From contig PTEX01000003.1 of assembly GCA_003342815.1 (NCBI GenBank), forward strand, positions 3,256,567-3,320,566: a stretch of DNA of 64,000 nt, written 5' to 3'. Made by a program: the position numbers and the translations under genes. The notes beneath the pieces are model-generated. The model made no database searches. It was given only the letters and a program-made list of their open reading frames with translations, and had not been told where the DNA came from. The number at the start of each line of letters is the position of its first letter. The stretch's first letter is position 1. Positions 13,501-27,968 of this stretch are shown here, one piece after another. The DNA comes from Eudromia elegans. Taxonomy: Eukaryota; Chordata; Aves; Tinamiformes; Tinamidae.

Positions 13501-16136
13501 ATATAAATTTTTCCACCCCCATGCAGTACTCCTGTTTCTTCATTGCTCAGTAACATTGTTGTTTTCTAAGCAGTGGAATCTAAAATAAACAAACAAACAA
13601 AAAGCAGGAAACATGAAACTATAGTTTCAAAATGAGTGCAAGAAGCAATATCCGCTCCCTGGACGCCAAAAAGATGCTATTCTTCCCCTTCATTCAGGGG
13701 GTACTTTTGAACTACCTACAGGCAACACGGAAATAACAACAAAAAAGAAGGAAGCTATGGATAAATGTCAAAGAAAAATGTAAGGAAAAGCTCAGTAAAG
13801 GGAAACATTGTAGGAAAGCATTTACATAGATGAGCACAGAAACTATATTACATGCCCCAAAGAAAAGGGAAGCACCTGCTTTTGGTTAACATAAATAACA
13901 CAGATTTTGTTAACATTGGCATTTGGCATGTCTTTGTAAGGTTTCATGTGCATGACTAATGAGAAATGTGTGTATTTGGGGTCAAGTGATTTTACTGGCT
14001 GTTGGCACACATCACTGAAGTTTTTTTTAAATAGAACATAACTTGCCAGTGGCAAGTTACAGTCAAATACTAGAATTAATTTGAGAGAATGTTATGGAAA
14101 CAAAATAAGAAGGGCGTGAGGGTAGGGGGAGAGGAAGGAAGAAAGGAAGAGAAGAAAGAGAGACAGATGGACAGAAATGTGTAAAAATGACCGTCACTTA
14201 GGCTGTATTTGCAAACAATAGAATATTCCCAATAATTTGTGAGCTTTCACAGCTTGCAAATACAGACATACAGGATATATTCCCAACATGGCTTTAAGCT
14301 CCTATATCAAAAAAATTCTACCCCAACAAACCTCAGTTCTTCTCAGAGAAGTTTCACAAATTGATATCCAGCTACCAAGCTCTCATTTTCAGCAATCTTA
14401 GTCAGTATGGATAAAGGTCATGATATTTAGTTTTTAAGGAAATGTAGTTTTTTTCCATGACTATAGATAATACTTAGAAAAAAAAAATAAACATTATTGG
14501 AGACTGTCTATTTAACTCAATAACCCCAGTACTCTCATTTATCTTTATACCTCTGAAGCTATCAATTTAGTTTTGAAAATGGAGCTGGTCTACCTCTTCA
14601 CTATTGTCTCATTTCAGCAGTGTATTGACATGGCACTACAAAACATGGCCCAAGTCATAAGGCCAAGACATAAATCATAAATATCCTCTAAGCCCAAGAG
14701 AAAGCTGTTAAGAAGCAGCAGTGACTATAATTCAAAAGGGCCCAGTCTAGAAGGATATATACACACATATATAGTCTAGTGGGAAGAGATCCATCACCTG
14801 AGGATGCATTCAAACAACACAGCCAAGTGTTGGACAGGCTCATTTCTGCTCTGCTTCTTCCCTACATTCCTGCTGTAGTTCTTACCAATAAGAAAGCAAA
14901 TAATTCAACATGCTAATATCTCCTCCCTTAGCTTCCATAAACAAGAACCCTTGGACCTCAACACCTTTTGGGAACTGACTCTGTCTTCTGCCACATTAGC
15001 AAATTGACCAGCTGATCTCAATGACACAAATGCCAGCACATGAAGAGAGTCAGGCAGCAAGCTCCATCATCTACAAATGAAGGAAAAACCAACTGAACAT
15101 CAGTTTGGAAAGTACCCAGCAACAAAACATTTGTCAGAGGTGGAACACTATGTTTTTAGAAGTGCTTATACTTTATGCTTAGCTTTAGGCATGTATTCAA
15201 AGGAGTATTTCATTGTGAGAGCCAAACTTTTTTTTTTGTATTTATATTTTATATATACAAAAGAAATCGGGTCCTTACTTTTACTACTTTGAGCGCTTTA
15301 TCTTTGATTAATTTCTTTTTAAAATAGAAAGAAAAGAAGGAAACGGTCTCATGAAATAGTGGGAGTGTTTTAAACACAGTATTTAGTTTAAATCACAGCG
15401 ACATTAAAAAAGATTATATGAACATTAAGTTAGTCTTGAAATACAAAAATCAATGCAAAATATTGACAATCTGAGATTAAGATACTGTTTCATGACATTT
15501 TGTCAAAATTTTATATTACAGGACTAGGAAACACAAGCAGAAGAAAACGGACCTAATGTGAAAGGATGTGGAGATTACAGGAAGAAAAGGAATCACATTC
15601 TGTACCCAAAACAATTATTGGTAACCTAGAGGTCTAAGTAGGAAGTAGGGAGCTAATCAAACGTGTGTTTGTGTTTCTGTGTTCAAAAACACAACACAAA
15701 TCAAAAAAGAATCTAGGATAAATGAGAAAGAAAAATGAAGGGGGAGAAAGAGAAAAAGGATTATAAGGATTATTTTGGAAGTTTCTACCCACAAGCAAAG
15801 AGTTTTAAAACCAAAAAAGTTCAAATCAGAAGCACATGTAGCATTAAACAAAGAGAATTCTGACAACCCAGAGAAATAACCAGTACCACATACATATCTA
15901 TCTTAAAAGAAATGTATGAAATTGGATTAACCGTTTCAGTAATTTGTTCTTAGGACAAAAAAAAAATTATATATTCTCAGAGTATCAGAGAAAATGACAA
16001 TCCAGCTGAACTACTAAGGGTGAAATATTCTGAAATAGTAAAGAAACCGCAGAGGTATTTCCAAAGATACACGCAGAAAATTACTCCAACATGTCCAAGA
16101 TGAGGATTATCCCCTTCCAGAAAGGGACATCCTAAT

Positions 16137-16142
<6 letters not shown>

Positions 16143-16170
<28 letters not shown>

Positions 16171-16180
16171 ANNNNNNNNA
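16143..16180. repeat. (CA)/poly(A) tract with an 8-base N gap
   Basis: A short CA repeat runs into more than twenty A, then eight Ns at 16172-16179, then further A. The Ns mark an unresolved homopolymer in the assembly, so the true length is unknown. Confidence 0.95.
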
Positions 16181-18327
16181 AATGAAAGTCTTAATTTAAG
16201 CACTGATCTGATCAAAGTATTTAGAATTACCTGTAAAGCAAAGAAAGCTAAAAAAGAAGAAAAAAGAAAATTCCTCCTTTGCATCCTTGAAGTGGCTTTC
16301 TTTCACGTCTTCTTACCTATCCTATTTCTCCATCTGGCTTCCCCAGCCTTTCTGCACACACCACTCCAAGCTTCAGCACCCTCTTTACTCCCTACTTTGG
16401 GAAGAGAGATCTGCAAGCAATTGATGTTCCAGGAAAAAAATTATCTGTCCACTACACACACCATCACAAAGCCTATGTAGTTTGTCATTGTCTACTCTTG
16501 TAAATGTATTCAGGACTCTACAGCAAGCCTGCAAGGGCTACAGAAAAACTCTTGAAAATAGACATATCCTGCACCCATCAGTTAATTCAGTCTTTACCTC
16601 CTAAAGGAAGGAAATTGGAGCCGCAGTGTCAGCAGCTGCAGAGTGGCTCAACAGCCTACAGAAAGGTCACTTGCCAAATTAGCCACCGAACAAGCACCTT
16701 ACAGCCCAAATTAGACCTTCCTACCTAGGCAACAACACGACAAAAGCTTTCAATTGAATGACTCAGAGACCTGAATCAGACCCGAACTGCAGATGTACAA
16801 ATATCTGACAAGTAAATCCACCATTAGAATATGTTGTGGTATGGCCAAAGCTAACACCACTCCTAGAACTCAGTTAAGTTCATCTACGTGAAATACACTC
16901 AAATACATCTCCTGCCTGAAAGGAAAATGAGCTGTACTCGTATAACAGTACGTCTTATTTCAATAAAAATCCATAAACACCTTGTTATTTTTCAACCCTT
17001 AAGTGCCCTGTCTCAGCAAATCTTCTCAGTTAGTGTGTGGAGATAGTTAACCAAGCAGGTTTGCTGCCTGCCCTTAACATTGTGTGCCCTTAACACTGAT
17101 CCCTGTGTATCAATGGGGCTTCTGCTGTTCCAAAATCATAGAGACCTAGTTTTAGCATGTTTATTTACAGTCAGATAACTCCTCCTCATGCCCAGATATT
17201 CCAAGAGCCAGCAGCTTGATGCCTTGCTTGCTGTTTAAACCCAGTGACTCATTATCAACCCTGATTGCAATACTCGCAATTTCTAGAATTATTTTAAAAA
17301 CTCAGCCCAGGTGCATGGAAACAGAAACCTCACCACTGAGGAGAGAGCTGCAGGAGATCACTTAACACTGACTTAGTGGTTCTAAAGAGAAGCACGAAGA
17401 AATAAAACTTTTCTGGAGCTTGTGGTAGTATCAGTAAGGCAATAGAGGGCTGCACAGGAACAGAGTTCCTGAGACAAAGAAAGGAAAAAGAGTAGTTACC
17501 CAGAGGGGCAGAACAGATTTCAAAACAGTCAAAAAGAAAATGAACTTAGTCTGTCTGAAGATCTACCAGAATGAGACTTTATTACGAATCTACAGGCAAA
17601 GCTGATAAAAGGGGAATTCAGTAGCAGCTGACAAAGGTAAAATCAGAGTGATACAACCTGTCATTCTGGAAGTTCAGACTCTGCTTCCTCTCAATCCTTA
17701 GATAAAAGGAATGCAGAAATTTACAACAATCTCAAAAAATCCCAACAGGATGCACTCTTCAAAACTAAAAAGAAAGAAAAAGAGCGCTTGTGCTAGTGGT
17801 CATAATTAGAATTAAATATTACATGAGTTGATTACTACCTCAGACAGAAGTTGGCACCAAATATAGGCTAGACATTCCAATGCTCGACAGACAGAAAAAC
17901 TTCTGAGAACTCAGTCGGTTTAATAGGATTCACTACGCTGCTACACCAAGACCATGCAATGGTTGGTGGTCACACTAACCAAGAGCAGCAACAGTAGCTA
18001 ATGATTCTATTAAAAATTGACACCAGATCACTGGTTCTCTGTAATTTCACTTAGCAGCTGGAGCACATCACAGATGCTCCTGGAATGCAGTTTCCAGTTT
18101 GGTTTCACCCAACAGGTAATGCAGCTCATGAGTTCAAGACCACCTCACTACATAAGTCAAAGGACAGAGAGCCTCGACAACCAGACTTACTCCAAAGCAT
18201 AATCTTGACCTGAACTACAACACAAGAGGTAGATAGCAAAGGTCTTTAGGAAATAGCAGGGAAGCCAGTAAAAGGCAGCACTTATTTACTGGATGCTCTT
18301 GCCCCAGTTCCTACCAGCACTGAAAGG

Positions 18328-18350
18328 AAAAAAAAAAAAAAAAAAAAAAA
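18328..18350. repeat. poly(A) run of 23
   Basis: Twenty-three consecutive A in intron 3, with no recognisable element body upstream, so it is treated as a simple repeat and not a retroposon tail. Confidence 0.85.
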
Positions 18351-21300
18351 GCTACACACAGAATTCTGGCAGTCTCCTTATCTTGCAGTGTGCACATCAA
18401 GGCAGAGCCATATCCTTGCCTGCATTCTTTTCATTTCATGTGTAAATCACAACAGGAACACATATTTAAACACAGAACTACTGAAAATGTGTGTTTTACA
18501 ACCTCAGTACACTGTAACAATGACTAGGTTGATTTAAACAGCCTTCCTCTTGAAATTAATGGCATTCAAAATCTGAACACTTTAGTAAGAATGCATCCCA
18601 AAATACACGTCTGACTTTTTCTGTTCGTCAATCTACCACCACAGTAAACACAGTGTAATTGGCTTCTCTTTTCAAATATGAATAATGGTGACATTTACAG
18701 GACTAAATATCGCACTGAATAAAACTGTCAATTTTTTAATCTTTCTAGCATGCATTCAATTTTCAGACAGTTGCAGAGGGCGTTTACACAACAAGTTGGC
18801 ACAAGGAACGGAAAACATTTCTTGTTTACATCTTCCCTACACATGTAGGGTGTCATGATAACACACTGAGAAGAAATATTACAGCTACCACCGAGCCGTG
18901 TTGCTGCACAGGGTACTCATACGTTCTCCATCTTGCTCTGTCATTCAACATTCAGCTGCTCAGAAAAGCATTCTCCTAGTCAGACCCCTCTGGCATAAAC
19001 AGAGCTGCAAATATTCTTGAGCTATTGGGACAGATTATTACCTTCTGTCATTATGGATAGTCTCTGGTGGTATGACATACCTGTGAAAACGGCATCAGGT
19101 ACCGAATAGAAGATAAAGTTGGAGTGCTTACTATTAGAAGTCTTTAGTATAAAGACCTAAAAGCAAAGCTTGCTCATCTAGACTAATCCAGACTACCGAG
19201 CATGCACGTGATGCACATAACGTACAACAGTACAACACTTCCATAGCTAGGAGTAAATAGAAATGTGCCCATAGCTTCTTTAACAAATTCATTGCAAAGA
19301 ACTTATTCTTGTGCAAATAGAACTACTGCAACCTAAAACATCAGATACTTTGCTTTTAAAGAACAGCAAAACTGTTCAAGCATTTCCTCCTCAGCCACTC
19401 ACTTGAAAACACTACAAAAAGAAAAGCAGCTCTCTGAACCAAATGCTCCTAAGACTTTTCTAAAAGCTGAATCAGCCTGCTTTTCTACAGCTGCTCCCTC
19501 TACTGAAAGAGCAAGCTTATCAAATGGATTAAATGGTTGGGGGGGTTTTGTTGTTGCTGTTTATTTTGTTTGTTTGTTGGCTTTCCCCCCTCCCCTTCCC
19601 AAGAGACCAATTCCCTACAGAGGGGACATGGAAAATCTGCTCCCTAAAGCATCCCATTTCCTACCAAATGATTCCCAAAGGACACTATGAGAGTCCTACA
19701 GACTAGAACTCCACACACAAAATGGCATAAAGCCCAACTAAAGGCTCTGCCAGACATTCCTGAAGCTTTTGGAAAAAAGTAATTACTAGTTAACTTGCTG
19801 CAAACATTAGAAGTTACTGTTATTGAAGTAGAGGTATCAGAGTGATATATGATTCCTCATTGCAACCCTCCCAGCTCACAGACTAGCCTTTTAGTTCAGG
19901 CTCAGCAAGGTCAGCATTCTTTGCAACACAATAGCTAAGGCTTCACATTTTGGTTTACAGAGGCCTAAGAGATCCTCCATCCTAGAAGGATTTCAATTTG
20001 GACCTTCTATGCTGGAAAGATAATTTCAAAGCCATTGACCTGAGTTAAAAATGTGGAAGGGACCACAAGAGGCAAGATCAGAATGCTGAGGAGAAACCAG
20101 AAAAAGATAGATAAATAAATAAAGCTCACAATCATGCACATGAAAGCGGGGAGGGGACTTAAGATTCCTCTCCTCCTTCTCTTTAATTGCTAGGTCTAGA
20201 AATCCCTTTTCATTTTCAGAATAAACAGGAAGTACCTCAACAGAGCAGACTTGCATTCAGACCTGTAATGGTCTGACCTAAACCCTCCAAGGAATATTTA
20301 AGAGTCTATAAGGACAGAGAATGAGGAAAAAGAGGTTTACAGTGTCTATCTGCAATAAATAAAGAGAAATCAAGAACTACTCTTCAAGGTGATGTTTCAC
20401 CCTTATCTCATTTTATGCATCTAGCATTAAAAACAAATACATCATCTGATTCCTGAAGTCAATACCTGACAAACAAGGACAGTATTGAAAAATTCCCCTC
20501 AGAATGTCAACAGTATTTGCATACATGTTCTTAAAGTTGACTTAGAAGTTTCATTAATTGAGCCAAAGTCATCTACTGAGTTTGAGTATAAAGGTAGATA
20601 TTCAGAATCTAATTTTTAAAAAAAAATTTAACTCTTATTTGAGAGGGGGAAAAAAAGCAAAAAGGACAGAAATGAAAAGAAATTAAAAACTTACTCTTGT
20701 CTAAATGGGTCATAAGTTGAATCCCAAAACTAGAAAATCGTGAGATTTTTAGGTGTAAATGCAGATTTACACAAATAAATGGTTTAAAAAGATACAGAAA
20801 ATTATACTTTTACAAACATGCTAATATATACAAACACAGCTAACATATTTTCTAGTACTTTTGTACTAAAAATACTACCAGTATCTTTGTTCTAGTATTG
20901 ATTACAGTAAGCTACTAAAACACAAATAAAAGTGGTTTGAGATGGCACACAACTTCACATTTGTCATTAATTTGAAATTACCAGGTCATACAACACTAAA
21001 AACATAAGTTGCTAGAGAGCTCTTACTCCTAGCCCACTCTTTTTGAACTTTGCATATAGATGATCTCTCTCTGTCTCCTAGAACTCAAGATAAAGCTCAG
21101 ATTTACTGAAGTACAAAGACACCCCTATTAAAGTGTTTAAGTATTGAATACTAAAAACAGATGCATAGACCTTGAGCTTTTACAGGAAAAAAATTAAAAG
21201 CAGAAACACGGGCCACTTAAAGAATTCTAGTTATTCCCCCAATTTCAAGTTTTATTTCATTTTTGCCACTAAAAAGCATAAGAATACCTACAGAAACACA

Positions 21301-23369
21301 ACAAAAACCCAGTGATTGTCCATACAGCCACATGCAATTGAAGTCCTACAGCTCAAGAACAGAAGGGGTGAAAGCTGCAAACCATACTTTAAGAACTGGA
21401 GCTAGCTTCAACACCCTAGCAAACATACTATATAACTATACCCTCAAACACAAGGCTCTTGTCTTCACTTGCAAAATGATTCGCACCTCTTTGCTTGCCC
21501 TGCCAGCCACGTCAGTCATCCCACAACCAAGATCAATCCCAGCCTTCAGCCTTTTCTGATGACACTCTCTGACAATTTTCAAATACTTTCTGCTCTCCCA
21601 ACCATCAGGCTTGCTAGCTGTTCTCCACAAGCTACTTGCACAAAGTTAAATACATTCAGTCAAAGCTTTCTATACAGTGCCTCAAAAACACCTGCAGTGG
21701 TAAATTGCCTATAAGCTGATCCAAACAACTACCTGGTTTCTCTGTGCCCAATAAATTTGCTAACATTAATGCTATGTGAGGGATTTTGTACATTGCTGGG
21801 TAAACTAATCATTTAGACCAACATCTCTCCTTAGAAACGGAGAACATTAGCATAAAAGCAGAAGGCGAGTCATTATTGCTGTCTGTCTACTCCAAACTTC
21901 TATCTCAGTTGAGGAGGAGGTGCTGCAATAGCATGGGAAACAGCAGCAGCAACAAAAATCAAACCATGAAATCAACAATGAAACGGCATCAATGGAGACT
22001 GCACAGAAGCACTTCCAAAGCTCTTCAGATAAACTCCCCATCTTATCTATCTCTCACAAAACTCAGTAAGGTCCCTTCAACAGTATCCTCAAACAGGGCT
22101 GTGTTCACTAAACTCCCGTACATCACCAAAATAAATATTCTTCAAAATACCTCTCCCCTGACATCCTTAGGCAGATACTTCAACTAAGTTGAGACGAAAA
22201 ACTGAGCTTTTTGTTCAGGCAAAATTATACAAGAGCTCATTAAGTGCTCCTTTACCTAAGGAAAGGAAATGCACGATTAAGGCCATCATAAACTTTTGAG
22301 AATTAAACTGAACCTTTCTCGCTAATTATAGGTTTTGATGATAATAAGTTCTTGGCAGACAGTTATAGTCAGAGCTACATTCACTGAAAATTTATTTTCT
22401 ACTGTTTGTCATAGAAATAATTTCCTTGGTGCATTTAGGTGTTTCATTAACTGATTACATATTTTTTATGGTAAAAGGAAAGCTCTTATTTGACCAATAG
22501 ATTTGTTAAGAAACAAAATTCGAGCTTCAACTTCTTAAAGCTAAATTCTCAGAAAACAGTAAAAACGTGTCTGCATTTACATTCTTATTAGTCAAAGATA
22601 AATCCAGCTATGGCACAGACCCAAATTTTACTCTCCTGAGTGTATGTAACATTGAATAATTTGTCCAAATGTCAGCTGCAATTTAAAAAAAAAAAAATTC
22701 TTCCTTACCTCTGAATCTTAAACATCTGTAACAAATACTTGCTTTGAGAGCATTTCCCATTCGTGACATTTGACCTTTTGCTGTATGCACCACAAAATTT
22801 AAGTTTCAAATACCACACAAGCAGGAAATCTGATCATTCCAGCAGTAGCCATCAGCATGATCTAACATCAAATATTAGTTCCGGGTTGCACAGAGTAAAA
22901 CCTTTTCTGCAGCTTCTATAATACTTGCAATTTGCTGCTTCTACAACACATTTCTCATGGAGCATCTGGCCTTGAAATCTCACCGCAACATTAGACAAGT
23001 ATTAAGTATTTGGTTGTTAGTATGTGCACATGCATGGATGTGCTTGTGCACGCATGCACATAGACAAAGGCTAGCTACAAAAACACAAGCACACGCTTTG
23101 TGTGCGGTGTACTTAGGACTAGCGATTTTTACTCCAACAAAAGCCTTTCAAATTCAGAACTGCCCAAGAATCATAATAATTATCCAGTGTAATGGAAAAA
23201 TGTGCCACATTGCTTCTGCTGGCAGATCTCATCATTGATATTAAACATTTACAGCTCATCACGCTTGCTATCAAAGACCTACAGGCTTTGTATAAATTAA
23301 ATGTTTCTTTTGTAGAATCCTTAATGTGACTGGACTCTACACTGAAATTAAAGTGTGAACAAGAATTTT

Positions 23370-23407
23370 TATATATATATACACACACATATATACACAC
23401 ACACATA
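23370..23407. repeat. (TA)/(CA) compound microsatellite
   Basis: Alternating TA and CA/TG dinucleotides in two blocks, each switching from TA to CA. Intronic, about 650 bases downstream of exon 3 in gene order. Confidence 0.9.
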
Positions 23408-24053
23408 TTCTTGTTATATATCTCCCTACGACTGACACACAGTTTGAATGTTAACATATCCAAATATTTATGACTGATGAAGTTAGAAGCAAGATTACAC
23501 CACTACATATTTCAGTTCCATTGCGCCAGACAGAAGTTTTTCTTAAGCCTCTGAAATAGTGTTAAGTTTAAAAGTTTAATAGCATAAATTTAAAAAATAA
23601 ACAAATGCCCTTGTAAACCCTTGCTTGTACGTTGCCCTCCAAGAACTGTAAAGCACTTCAATAACAGTAACTCATCTTTTGAAAATACTCCAGCATCCAG
23701 TGGTGCTGCACAAAACTCTCAAACAACCAGAACTGCTTCTTGGCAGGTAACAGTTGGAAGCATTTAGGATGCTACATCGCTCTTAAAATCCATTTGTAGT
23801 CTAGTCATAGGAAAATTCTGATAGAAAATGCATATTAACCTAGTTTTACACCTGCAAGAATACCATTATAGCTAATAAAGAATCAGAAATGTGCATCAAG
23901 GAAAATATTAGACACATCACCTACTAACGAAATAAGAGGGAACACAACTATGCATGCCAGCTGCTTCTGATGTCTTAAACAGAAACAACTTCTTACAAGC
24001 CTGTATTCTTTTCAACCCCTCAGTATTAGAAATACATTTATCACGTCTCTTAC

Positions 24054-24197
24054 CTGAGCTCCATCTTTTAATTTCAAGATGCACTCCATTGTATTGATAG
24101 TGATGACCACTGGTTCTGATCCTAATTTTGTCCATGGCACATGAATTCGAAGCTCATGAATATGACCACTTAAAAAAGTAAATGGTAGCTTCAGTTC
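24054..24197 (-). CDS. VPS13B: VPS13B coding exon 3, codons 50-97
   Basis: A 144-base exon reading ELKLPFTFLSGHIHELRIHV, then PWTKLGSEPVVITINTMECI and LKLKDGAQ, i.e. 48 codons in phase 0 at both ends. It continues the chorein_N domain directly from exon 2 (...DVLEQ|ELKLPF...). The acceptor is a T-rich run followed by AAAG, and the donor is CAG|GTAAGAG, both consensus. Compared with the human sequence as I remember it, the only clear difference is Ala for Ile in the final GAQ (human GIQ), which fits strong conservation. The open frame runs a few codons past both splice sites, but those codons do not match the family. The next human exon begins DDHES...; no such sequence was recognised lower in the window. 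Confidence 0.97.
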
Positions 24198-25061
24198 CTT
24201 TAAAAAAAAAAAAATCACTAATTAACTGCTGAATCATATCAAAGATCAAAAAGATATATTCATTTAAAAAACTAGCATAAAATAGAAAAAAGATCCTTTT
24301 CCCTACTCAAATCAGCAGCATGCTATAGGGCTGGGCCAGCAGCTACATAATTGCTTGCACACACATTACAAACAGTCTGTTCAAAAGAAATATCTGAATT
24401 AAAAAATTACAGGTGTAGTAAAGTTTAACACAACCTCTCATGTGATGCTACTGCAAAATATGCCACCACTGAAAAAACAAGTAGAAATTCACTACTAGAA
24501 ATAAATAGTTCAGCTGACACACAACCTGCATTATTCTGAAGAGTATGCACTTGGAACATAATAGAGACATTTTATCATAAAAATATTTTAGTACTTATAT
24601 GTTGTTAGAGTTCAATATTCTTAAGGCTGGCCACAAGGAGAAATGAATGGTCCTCACAGAAGTTTATGAGTTTGTGGAACTTAGACAATAAAGAGCTTTA
24701 GTAAAGAAAAACATGAATCTAACAAAATATATATATTATTTTTCAGCTTTGTTTTACATAAATATACTTATATAGTTTGTAATTTTTTTTTAAACAGTGT
24801 TAAACAGTGTCAGAGGTTACAGGAACAAGCCATACAGAATAGTAACTGAAAAGACAGAATGGCTTAACAAATCCAAGTTACTCTATAAAGCAAAGATTTA
24901 TCTGGTACTTTTTGACTTAAAAACAAGAATTTCTGTACATGTTTTATATACAGTAAATCTGTTGAACACCACTATGTAAAAAACTTTCCATTTTCAATAC
25001 AACTTATTCTAACAATTGAAAACAAAAATAACTACAGAAATTATTGTGATTAAATTATAAA

Positions 25062-25082
25062 TAAACAAACAAACAAACAAAC
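25062..25082. repeat. (AAAC)n microsatellite
   Basis: About five units of AAAC in intron 2. Similar short AAAC runs occur at about 13586-13602 and 63591-63610. Confidence 0.85.
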
Positions 25083-26770
25083 TGAGGTTGCTAAGCCACT
25101 AAGCCAGGCATTCCACGTTAGGATTGTGCCTGGCCACACGGACCCCCGCATGCAGCTCTGGGCACTCCACATCTCCATCCATGCACGATCCAAAGCGCCG
25201 CTATCTCACACAGCCCCAGCCTTTCCCAGGGGGCAGGGCTTTAAAGCTTATCTGAGAGGATGGCCACTCGCAGCCCCAGCACTACAAACAGCAGGTTCAA
25301 AACACTGACATTAAGCAACTAATGTCAAGCATAGGAACAACATTAGGTAATTTGGCAGAACTGAATGAGCTCTCCCTACTATGCATTCTCATGGTGAGGC
25401 TTCAGTGATGACACACGTCCTTATTGTTCAGCTGGTCTCTCAGCCTGACATTTTTGGCCGCACAGCCTTCCAGTTTCAATAGCAAGAAATGATGGTCATT
25501 GCCACCTGAAGTGCCTCAGAACATGGTGTTTAGGTCTGTCTCTTAAAAGCTGGTAACTCTTAAGACTGTCAGGTTGAAAGGAAAAGTGGATCTAAATCTC
25601 CCATATGCCAGGTCAGAGCTTTGGTCATTAGGTTTACATGGCTAAAACTGCTCATGGGTTTTGGTAAAGTCAGGAACTAAAGTTGTGTTCAAAACTTCAA
25701 AATGCTCCTGGCAATCTGAAAAGAGACTTCAGCACCTTTGCACCTCAGCTCAGTTTAGACACCTACAAGCTCTAAGTACTTAAAGGAATGAGTCACAGAC
25801 AAACAGAGAAGCCTATGCTGCTGTCAGGCAAAGCAAGTAAGTTGCTAGGGAATTTCGGAGAGAGACATTTAGAAGAAGATCCAGATTAATCTAAACACCT
25901 TAAATTAAACCATGGAAAACCAACCACAACGCAGTTTAAATGGAGATGCTGCTACACTGATGATACAATCAGTGACAAAGTATCCTATATTCAGCACCCT
26001 CAGAGGGGAGCAAGAAAATAAACGATCAAAAAACAAAATACAATGCAAAAATACACTGCAACCTAGAGACAAAGCTTTTGCATATCAATACAACAAGCTA
26101 ATATTAGTAAAAATTTACAGTAATAGAAGTGAACTTCTCAGATATAAAATTTTAATGTCAACTATCAATACTGCAATGTCTGTTTAGATCCAGACTTGTT
26201 TGCACATGTGGAATTTACACATTTCCTTCAATAAGTATTCTAAATAGATCTGTTTTTCATTATTTGGTAGACGAATTGAACATAGGTTCTCAGTTTTGTC
26301 TAGCTACCTATAAAAGCTGAAAAAAATAAGAACTCTTTTGTAATGAGGTTATACAGACAAGCACATAGATACAGAATATTTTTAGAAAATACAATTCTTT
26401 TGTTCCAAAGGAATTTTGATACATTTACTGACATCATCCCAATTGCACAAAAAAAAAAGTTTCTTTACAGCATTGCAAAGCAGTCTGTTATGCTACTTCA
26501 GCAGACAATATAAAACAAATGTGTGTGCCAAATTTAGAAACTTGCTTACAATACATGTTAAAAACTACTTTTATTCATTTTCTCTTCACCTTGTGTGAGA
26601 TCTTTCTTTTTATTAAGTATCATGTTAAATATTGACTACAGTTTTTCCACCTATAACAGATAGGTGGAACAGACATTTTCAAAACACCAAAAAAATTTTT
26701 CAAAAGTTATGATATGGCATAAAGCTTAGAATGTATGGATATATCTAGGTCTTAATTGCAGTTACTTTCT

Positions 26771-27085
26771 TCATAGAATCATTACAGTTGGAAAAGACCT
26801 TCAAGATCACCAAGTTCAACCATAAACCCTTCAGCATCGAGCCTACTATACCATGTCCCTTCTTGTAGTGAGGAGCCTGAAACCCAACACTGTATTCAAA
26901 GTGCAGTCTCACCAACTCTTGAGTAGAGGTGGACAAACACTCCCCTGGTCCTGCTGGCTACACTGTTCCTGATACAAGCCAGGAGGCGGCTGGCTGCCTT
27001 GGACCACACTGTTAGCTCTTGTTGACCACATTGACCAACATCCTCTCATCCTTTCCTGCCACACAGCATGCTCTCTTTGATTATA
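26771..27085 (-). mobile_element. CR1 LINE fragment, 3' end
   Basis: Begins on the plus strand with 'tcatagaatcattacagttgg' style sequence (shortened here), the reverse complement of the standard CR1 3' terminus, followed by 'gaccttcaagatcacc' and later 'cctgctggctacactgttcc'. The element therefore reads on the minus strand, same sense as VPS13B, and is truncated at its 5' side. Clear substitutions from consensus suggest moderate to old age. Confidence 0.88.
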
Positions 27086-27952
27086 TCTGCATTATCAATA
27101 TCTGTACTATACAAAAAAAAGAGCTAAAGTTTAACAGAGAATGAACAAAGGAGTTAGTAGATCTGCTTTCTTGTTTTCACTTTTGTGGCTGTGCTGCCCA
27201 GCAAAGCATACGGGAAGTATAAACTCAAGCACAGGAGTCCACAATACCAGATGACTCAGTAATATTTAGATCAAATTATCATTTGTCTGTTATCAGAGAC
27301 TCCTTGTTTCTCCTTCTGAGTTAGCTAGCTCCTTTACCCTAATATCACACTGACCTTACATGAAAGTTATCAAAAGTGTTTAGAATGTTTTTTGATTTTT
27401 TTTATATAAAAGTTTAATATAAAGTTTAAACACACTTTGTCTTGGCACACGGTCTCAATTATTTTGCCTAGAAAGAAAATTTCAAGGAACGTTTACTCTT
27501 TTACTTGGATCATACAGGATAGAAGAGATGAGTATCAAAAAACCCATTCAGATATTTTACTTATATTGGATTCATTCTTCAAGTAAAAATAATTATCATA
27601 GAGTTAACTGAATATTCAAAAAGTGATATAACTGTTTCCAAACCACATTGTATCTAGATGCAAAGCTACATTGTATCTGGAATGTTAAGTCCACATGTAA
27701 ACCAGTGTTCAGCTTTCACTTACAGAACTAGTATTGTCAAAAGAAAGGGGTAGGGAGAAGAGTTATTACAGTAGTATTATGTACTGCCATTAAACTAAAC
27801 TTAGAGTATATATGAAAATGTGAAATATTTTCAGGTACTCAGTATTCTCTCTTTTGGTATGTAAATATTCTAAGTCAGCTACTGGTTTCAGAAGGTACTG
27901 TTTTTAAGTTGCCATCAGATTAAATGTTTGTACAGATTTTCAATACATTCCC

Positions 27953-27968
27953 AAAAAAAAAAAAAAAA
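27953..27968. repeat. poly(A) run of 16
   Basis: Sixteen consecutive A in intron 2 with no associated element recognised. Confidence 0.8.

Larger units (their letters stand above)
1..24053 (-). other. VPS13B: VPS13B intron 3 (partial)
   Basis: AT-rich non-coding sequence from the exon 3 donor to the window edge. Short open frames here are scattered over both strands and none resembles a known protein. I looked for the expected next VPS13B exons (human DDHES...DLPPG and YVQSLIRRVVNNV...) and saw no match, but a short exon could be missed by eye. Recognisable contents are an old CR1 relic at 2.4-3.06 kb, homopolymer and dinucleotide runs, and an unfilled gap of 8 Ns. The rest is unremarkable intron. 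Confidence 0.8.
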
